The notes under the pieces: generated by a model
What the model saw: only the letters and a program-made list of their open reading frames with translations
The model's database searches: none
What the model was told of the DNA's origin: nothing
Assembly (NCBI GenBank): GCA_025201805.1
Contig: MU619451.1
Location: 1-23,165 of the forward strand
DNA: 23,165 nt
Source of the DNA: Parasitella parasitica
Lineage: Eukaryota > Mucoromycota > Mucoromycetes > Mucorales > Mucoraceae
Direction of reading: 5' to 3'
Shown here: positions 17,891-23,165 of the stretch, one piece after another
Numbering within the stretch: position 1 is the stretch's first letter
Layout of the letters: each line of letters opens with the position of its first letter
Program-made: the position numbers and the translations under genes

Positions 17891-19722
17891 ATGCCTATTA
17901 TTCTTTATTTGTTGCTGATCTGGTCCATTCATTTGCTGGTTGCCAAGATACATTGCATTGATTCCCAGCAACAACACCAGCAACAGGTGCTGGCAAGGAA
18001 TATGTCGTCCCTTAAAAAGAACTATCGCATTCGCGTGAAACAACCAATATCATCGTGCGAAAATGCTACTCAAGTAAACTACTACCACATGGACATGTGC
18101 CGTTGAAAATTAAGCGAATTTTTGTATTGAAATAGTATTCTGGCTATATAGATAATTTGGAAACAGATGAGCATGTGTTTTTTTTGTTTTTGCCGTCTAG
18201 CTTTTCGCCTAAAACTGATCCTGTCGTTCTAATGTTGCATGGCGAATTTGATTGCTCTTCCATAATGGATTCTTGGTTCCAAACCGGGTATGTTCTTGAT
18301 GATAATAGCCCAGTGCAATTGCTAAAAAAAAATGGCATTTATATTTTTTTTTTATAGACTTTGTCTGATAAAAAAGTCATCTGGCATCGAGACCAATCCA
18401 TTTAGTTTCAATCATATTGGTAATTTGTTGTACATTGAACTGGTAAAACACTATGCAGACTTCCAGTAGAACAAGTCTAACATGAAAACATAGCCGAGCA
18501 ACGTTGGATTTAGCCATAGATCAAAAGGCAAATCAACGACGAACAATGCACATATTGTGGAGAGCATCTATCAATTCCTCCAGTCTTTTTTCACAGAATT
18601 TCACGAATTTTCACTGAACGATTTTCATATGTCTGGCAGTGCCTATGGTATTTTTTTCGAACATGAAAGCTATACTTGTGTACTGAGCGTACTGTATTGA
18701 ACCAGGCACTCAGTATATCCCACCACTGGCGACCCGTATTATCCGTGAAAATAGATATGCCGAGTCCAGAAACAAAATACCCATTCAACTAAACTCAATT
18801 ATTCTTGGAAATGGCCTAATCAACCCGCGTGTTCAGGATTTATCGTATGTTGATTATGCCTGTGATAACGATGATGAGCAATGCAAGTACCAAAACAAGG
18901 GACGAAACTCACGCTGACATTTCTGCCGATAGATAAGCCAATTTATGACAAAATCACTTGTCAGACGATGCTGAATAATCGCAGGAAGTGCGATTATTTG
19001 CTAGACCATTGCAAAACCGCGATACAGCCATCCGCATCATGCATTCCTGTTTCTATTTTTTGCAGCAAAACTCAACTAGACCCGTTTACGAAAACTGGTT
19101 TAAATCCTTACGATATCCGTAGAAAGTGCACTTATCAATCTCAGCGTCCTGAAGCCATTCCAAAATACTGCTATCCGGACATTGCTTCTATTGAAAACCA
19201 TTTAAATCAGCAGAAAATTAGAACAGAGTATGGCATAGATTTTGAAGCTGGTAACAGAAATTCAGAGTATGTAGACCATTTTGGATAATAATATGTATGG
19301 TACACTCATACATAAAGGGCTTAGATTTAAGTCAACTATGCTTGATATAGAAAAAATACTAGCTACCCCAGTGAGAGTTTTAGTGTACGTTGGTGATATG
19401 AACTACAAGTACAATTGGCGTGGTCAGAAGACATGGCTATCACAACTCGATTGGGTAGGCCAAGCTGAATTTAACAAAGCAAGTGATAAGGATTGGATAA
19501 GCTATGTGTCTGGCACAAAAGCGGGCACAGTCAAGACGTGGCAAAACATTGCCTTTGTAAAAGTATTTGAGGCAGGTCAATTTGTAAGTACACACTTTTT
19601 TAAAAAGAGAAAAAACATTATGATTGATTTATTATTGTGCGTATTAGGCGATCTATGACCAACCAGCAAATATGATTGATTTGTATTCAAGGTGGATGCT
19701 AAATATGTCATTGAGCTATTAA
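17891..19722 (+). CDS. S10 serine carboxypeptidase-like protein lacking the catalytic triad, 469 aa, 8 exons
   Basis: Exons: 17891-18073, 18136-18287, 18358-18442, 18494-18647, 18706-18882, 18933-19250, 19318-19583, 19648-19722. A signal peptide (MPIILYLLLIWSIHLLVA) is followed by YSGYIDNLETDEHVFF, then the S10 landmarks in order: HGEFDCSS (normally NGGPGCSS), NLLYIELPSNVGFS, MSGSAYGTQYIPPLAT (normally GESYxGxYIP; the Ser position is A190), LGNGLINP, cysteine-rich NPYDIRRKC, VLVYVGDMNYKYNW (normally GDxDxICNW; the Asp position is N385) and FEAGQFAIYDQP (normally AGHMVPYDQP; the His position is Q444). All three catalytic residues thus appear replaced, yet about 470 codons read open through seven introns. 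Intron 5 (18883-18932) is GC-AG with a GCAAGT donor. Intron 6 (19251-19317) is the weakest call: the alternative is exon read-through with a one-base frameshift near 19280. It is secreted or vacuolar and probably a pseudoenzyme, or an early pseudogene. Confidence 0.75.
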
Positions 19723-20408
19723 ACTAGAATAAAGCTTAAACCAATGACAACAATCGTAATTATGATACGGAACACAGGCACCAATGCTGCTGCCTTGTTG
19801 ATGCCTTTAGGGAATCTTCCAGCGGAGATTTGGTTGTTAAGGCTTCCAGGTGTCTTTGGATCAGGCACAACTGGAATGTAAGCATTTAGCACAAATTTAA
19901 ATGAGCATAACAAATGTGCACTTACTTGAAGACGCTCCAATAATTCTTAAATTGCCAGATTGACAGGACTCAGGAGCCTTCCCTAAAGTCATGTAATAAG
20001 CATTTGAAGGAACTAGTGTCCTTGGCAATTCCACTTCTATATGACCTAGGGAAGTCGATACGTTCGTTGCGATTATTATAGGTGTTGTTACACCGTCTGA
20101 TTGAACCAAATATATACTTGGGAACACAGTTGCATGAGAATTAGCCCTATTGTTCACTGCTCTTTAAATTTCATATTCTAATCAGTCTAGTCATTGCTGT
20201 TACCACATAATCTTCATTTTTTCTCCAGCTGTTACAATAGTATTGCCGATTGGATTTATCACTAATTTTTTTTTTTTTTTTTTCACGATGAGACCAACAA
20301 TTGTGTTGTCAGCTGATTCCCTGCTTTACCTGTGCAGCCTCCTACAGCATTGCTCACCAATGCATTAGCTAAAGCTGTCAGTAAGGCTAGAAAAAAAAGT
20401 ATCTTCAT
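19719..20408 (-). CDS. Small Kre9/KNH-like GPI-anchored surface protein, 169 aa, 4 exons
   Basis: Exons: 20408-20330, 20261-20204, 20146-19926, 19870-19719. The signal peptide is MKILFFLALLTALANAL. The domain INPIGNTIVTAGEKMKIMW, then SIYLVQSDG, IIATNVSTSLGHIEVELP and YYMTLGKAPESCQSGNLRI, fits the Ig-like Ser-Thr-rich GPI-anchored (Kre9/Knh1) family common in fungal walls. The C-terminus (GINKAAALVPV then a hydrophobic run to FILV) is a GPI-attachment-type tail, so it should be an outer plasma membrane or wall protein. The choice of acceptor for exon 3 (20147) restores the expected Trp-Ala join. Intron 1 ends in an A-rich run plus TTAG instead of a pyrimidine tract. An in-frame ATG further upstream exists (20495) but would bury the signal peptide. 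The stop overlaps the S10 gene stop. Confidence 0.8.
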
Positions 20409-20954
20409 AAAATCAAACCGCAAAGAAAAAAAAGAAGCCGAAAATGCCATTGCAGAAGCACAATTTATAATAAAAAAATGCGAAGGAATAAACATGGAAA
20501 TTTATTTTTTTGGTTTTATTTTGCTTCAATGAGTTTGACTTGAGCAGAAAAAAATACCTTGGATTCTTGATAATGCTTTTATTAGAAAATAGTCGGTTGA
20601 TTGTGCGTTAAACGAGATTGCATCCACACTGACACACCGTCTCGTTGGATGTCATATTGATACCTTTCTGAGCAGAGAACAATTGCATAATCAAATTGAC
20701 AAACAAACATCGGAAATTGCCCTAGACAACTCATTGCGATAATAGCTCACATATGGCTTTATATATGCACGACTGACTCTGCTCACAAGATTATATTGGC
20801 TTGGCCATGATCCAGTATTCACTTTTCACTTTTCAGAGCTGTTTGCATCGCTCGAACGCCATGAAAAATGGTCACGAAGCCTGGGATAGTTACCCAACTG
20901 AAGTTTTGGTTTGACAAAGATTAAGAGCTTGTTTATCTATTCTTTCGTTCGATA
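20409..20954. promoter_or_regulatory. Divergent intergenic region between the GPI protein and securin-like genes
   Basis: 546 bp without a recognised gene. A 7-bp inverted repeat AACGAGA ... TCTCGTT (about 20610-20646) with a 22-nt loop is the only structure noted. It presumably holds both promoters. Confidence 0.4.
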
Positions 20955-22167
20955 ATGTTTAGGAGAAATCTAGAAACCTTGAACAGATCCAAAGGAAATG
21001 AGAACGCTGAAGAAGACATCTCTGCTGTAAAAAGCAACAAACAGTTCGGTCCATCTACAGCCAATAAATCCCTCACTCGCGGCAGCAGCAACAACGACAA
21101 AGAGTTTTCTGCACTCAAGCTTAAATCAAACAACCAAAAAAGCGAGCAATTTAGCAAGAACTCAAACGAGAAACAGAGTATATAATGCTGAAAAACGTTT
21201 AGTAAGAGAGTATTAATTCAAAACATATCTAGAATTACAAGTTTTCAATGAGAAGACAACCAAATCAAATGAACGTTCCAATATCCCACTCAAAAGAGGA
21301 GAATCAGCCATTGGTACGATACCTTGTCATGTAACGCGTGGAAAAAGAACATTTGTTCACGACCTTTTTTAACATGACATAGGCCAAATTCAACACTCTC
21401 AAACCAAAAAGCAGGATATTCGAGCGGTACGCACTTATCGCCATAAAGAAGAAGGTAAAATTACTTGAACCGCATTGTTGATCATAGTTTAACGATGATT
21501 AATATAGAGCAAGATTGGGAGCCACAGGGATTTAATCTTGACTTCAGCGCATTTGATGATACAGCACAAGAATCCAGTTATGATGTAAAAAAGGAATTGC
21601 TTGGAGATGATGTCAAAATTGAATCATTCCCATTTATTGAACGACAATTCACTGTAAAGAGCAGCACCGACATCGAAGATCCTGAGCAACCTGAAATTGA
21701 ACATGATACTTCTACTGTAGAATACTGTCCGCCCAAAGAGCCTGGTAACATACAAGAATACATTAATATAATGTCGATATAATGATCCTAATATCAGTAA
21801 ATGAATAGAAATCCCTTACCAACCTGATGAAAGCTGCATTGTTGATACAAAAAATTTCACGCCTTACGCTGATTTGGATGCTTATGAATATATTAGTTTG
21901 AGTAGCAACCATGAAGATTTTAGTTTATATCGAGATCCTGATGCATTGAAGCAAGACATGAACTATCCCATCAACGACGAGGCTTTGGGTAAGTAAAAAG
22001 TATGTTTTAAACAGAAGTATAAAGTACTAAAGGTTTCTGTTATAGAATTTGAATATGATTCTGAAAGCATCGATCAGGAATCTGATTTATCGAATGGCCT
22101 TGATTTCTCCTCAATTCCCTACAACGATCATATATTTGATGTCGATCATTTCATTCAGTACAACTAA
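20955..22167 (+). CDS. Securin-like (Pds1/Cut2-type) protein, 304 aa, 6 exons
   Basis: Exons: 20955-21177, 21233-21313, 21383-21454, 21508-21744, 21809-21988, 22046-22167; introns are 53-69 bp and all GT-AG, with frame kept throughout. The N-terminal ~125 residues are basic, Ser/Asn/Lys-rich and disordered, starting with a D-box-like RRNLETLN (R3, L6). The C-terminal half is acidic and holds STVEYCPPKEPEIPYQPDE (about 193-212). This resembles the (V/I)EYxPPK...LPYxPD stretch of fungal securins that occupies the separase active site. Basic degron-bearing N-terminus plus acidic separase-binding C-terminus is the securin layout. If right, it inhibits separase until anaphase, when APC/C destroys it. 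No KEN box was seen. The assignment rests on short motifs recalled from memory; an unrelated disordered regulator is the alternative. Confidence 0.62.
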
Positions 22168-23165
22168 CTTCTTTCCGCTCATTATTCCCTTATTATTATT
22201 TCTACATAAAAACTCCAATACATACGCCTTTTACATGAAAAAAAAAGTATATGAGGTTTGAGGTTCAAAAATGATGAGATATAAGTTAGGCAAATATGTT
22301 TTGGAATGGCCCAAAAGAAGTAGAGTTGGGCTAAAGGATGTGTTTTCATCGCTTGGTAGTTTGGACACAACAAATTATTCCGAGATTATGTAGCGTTTAT
22401 TTCATTCAAAAAAGAAAATTGAAGCTGAGTGAAAACAAAGTGTTTTCAGTATATCAATGAGTTTTGTATTGAACCATGGATATTATTTCTAGCTTTTGAC
22501 GTGCCAGATTAAAACCACTTATATAATAGGTCTTGCTCCAACTAATGCTTTGTTATAGTCATAATTGACAATTAATGTTAAACATCAACTAATTGTATTC
22601 AAAGACTGACTCATGTGGATTCAATCTAATCAATAACATTATTAGTTTTATATCTGGAAAGTTGCCAGTCCTTATTACTTCATCATTTCTGTTGACAACT
22701 TAACTTTATCGACAAATTTTTTATGGATAAAAATACTATTTATTCAATAGTGTTGAATTGTCGCTATTTTTTCCAGGATCGATCGCGATTTTGCGGTTTC
22801 TTTGGCAGAAGTTATGAGCAAATATTTGACACTAGGAAAACCAAACTAGTTTCTGTAAATAACTGCAATAAAATGATACATTCAATTATTAAATCTCTAT
22901 CCACGGTAAAATAGATTCCATGTTCTGCTATTTTGCCACTAACATAAGCTAATAATGATTTGATATTTAGTTCAAGGGCTTTTGAGGATTATCAATGATG
23001 ATTCAACCATTGTCATCTCAGCTTTCAAAGTGTCATATTAGACCTCGTTAATTAAAAGCCAAAGTAAATATTTATAGTGCTTCTGATCTGCCATAATTAT
23101 AGACAGGAGATCATGGCAATGTACTTCAATTGAAGATTGAAGATTGTCCAATGATGTGATGTGAT
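22168..23165. other. AT-rich right end without a confident gene
   Basis: The first part is the 3-prime flank of the securin-like gene. At 22778 a TTTTTTCCAG acceptor-like site is followed by an open stretch (DRSRFCGFFGRSYEQIFD... to SLST at about 22908) that could splice (22909-22969) to FKGF and a stop; this might be a last exon, but no upstream exon or family was recognised. No RNA gene or repeat was seen. Confidence 0.3.

Noticed and set aside
1-23165. Prokaryotic-type systems (CRISPR, toxin-antitoxin, phage defence islands)
   Set aside because: The genes are spliced fungal nuclear genes; the repeats present are not regularly spaced arrays and no such protein families were seen.

Overview
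The window is nuclear DNA of a filamentous fungus, most likely a Mucoromycota mould of the Mucorales type. The evidence is AT-rich DNA, genes cut by many 50-75 bp GT-AG introns, a fungal gene repertoire (GATA factor, epsin with actin-kinase motifs, Kre9/KNH-like surface protein, S10 carboxypeptidase), and remnants of transposon types that I recall from Mucorales genomes. Splice models were built by hand from reading-frame continuity, splice-site consensus and remembered family motifs. No search was run.

Layout. (1) 47-1930, minus: six-exon gene for a 522-aa protein of a family I recall as expanded in Mucorales, with a D...ExK nuclease-like signature. (2) About 2099-6740: a graveyard of decayed mobile DNA. 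It holds a LINE 3-prime end, a gag-like ORF with nonsense codons and a frameshift, a perfect 210-bp direct repeat, unidentified minus-strand coding remnants, and an internally deleted Tc1/mariner-type transposase. (3) 6835-10778: two divergent ubiquitin-related genes 218 bp apart, an epsin (minus, 8 exons, 586 aa) and a CHIP/STUB1-type U-box co-chaperone ligase (plus, 12 exons, 274 aa). (4) 11086-15377: another divergent pair, a T-complex-11/SOK1 family protein (minus, 913 aa) and a ketohexokinase-like pfkB sugar kinase (plus, 329 aa), 211 bp apart. (5) 15378-16460: no confident gene. (6) 16461-19722: a GATA-finger factor (minus) and an S10 carboxypeptidase-like gene (plus) diverge from a 347-bp region carrying 14 GATA/TATC cores; the S10 protein appears to have lost all three catalytic residues. 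(7) 19719-20408, minus: a small signal-peptide protein with a Kre9/KNH-like fold and a GPI-type tail, whose stop codon overlaps that of the S10 gene. (8) 20955-22167, plus: a six-exon gene for a securin-like protein. (9) 22168-23165: no confident gene.

How the parts relate. There is no operon logic. The repeated theme is divergent gene pairs with short shared promoters. Epsin (ubiquitin-binding endocytic adaptor) with CHIP (Hsp70/Hsp90-linked E3 ligase) is the most suggestive pair. No CRISPR, prokaryotic defence system, tRNA or rRNA was found. The best leads are the triad-less S10 pseudoenzyme with its GC-AG intron, the GATA-rich shared promoter, the PD-(D/E)XK-like family, a frame-preserving intron in CHIP, and a recurrent GTACG 5-prime splice-site variant.
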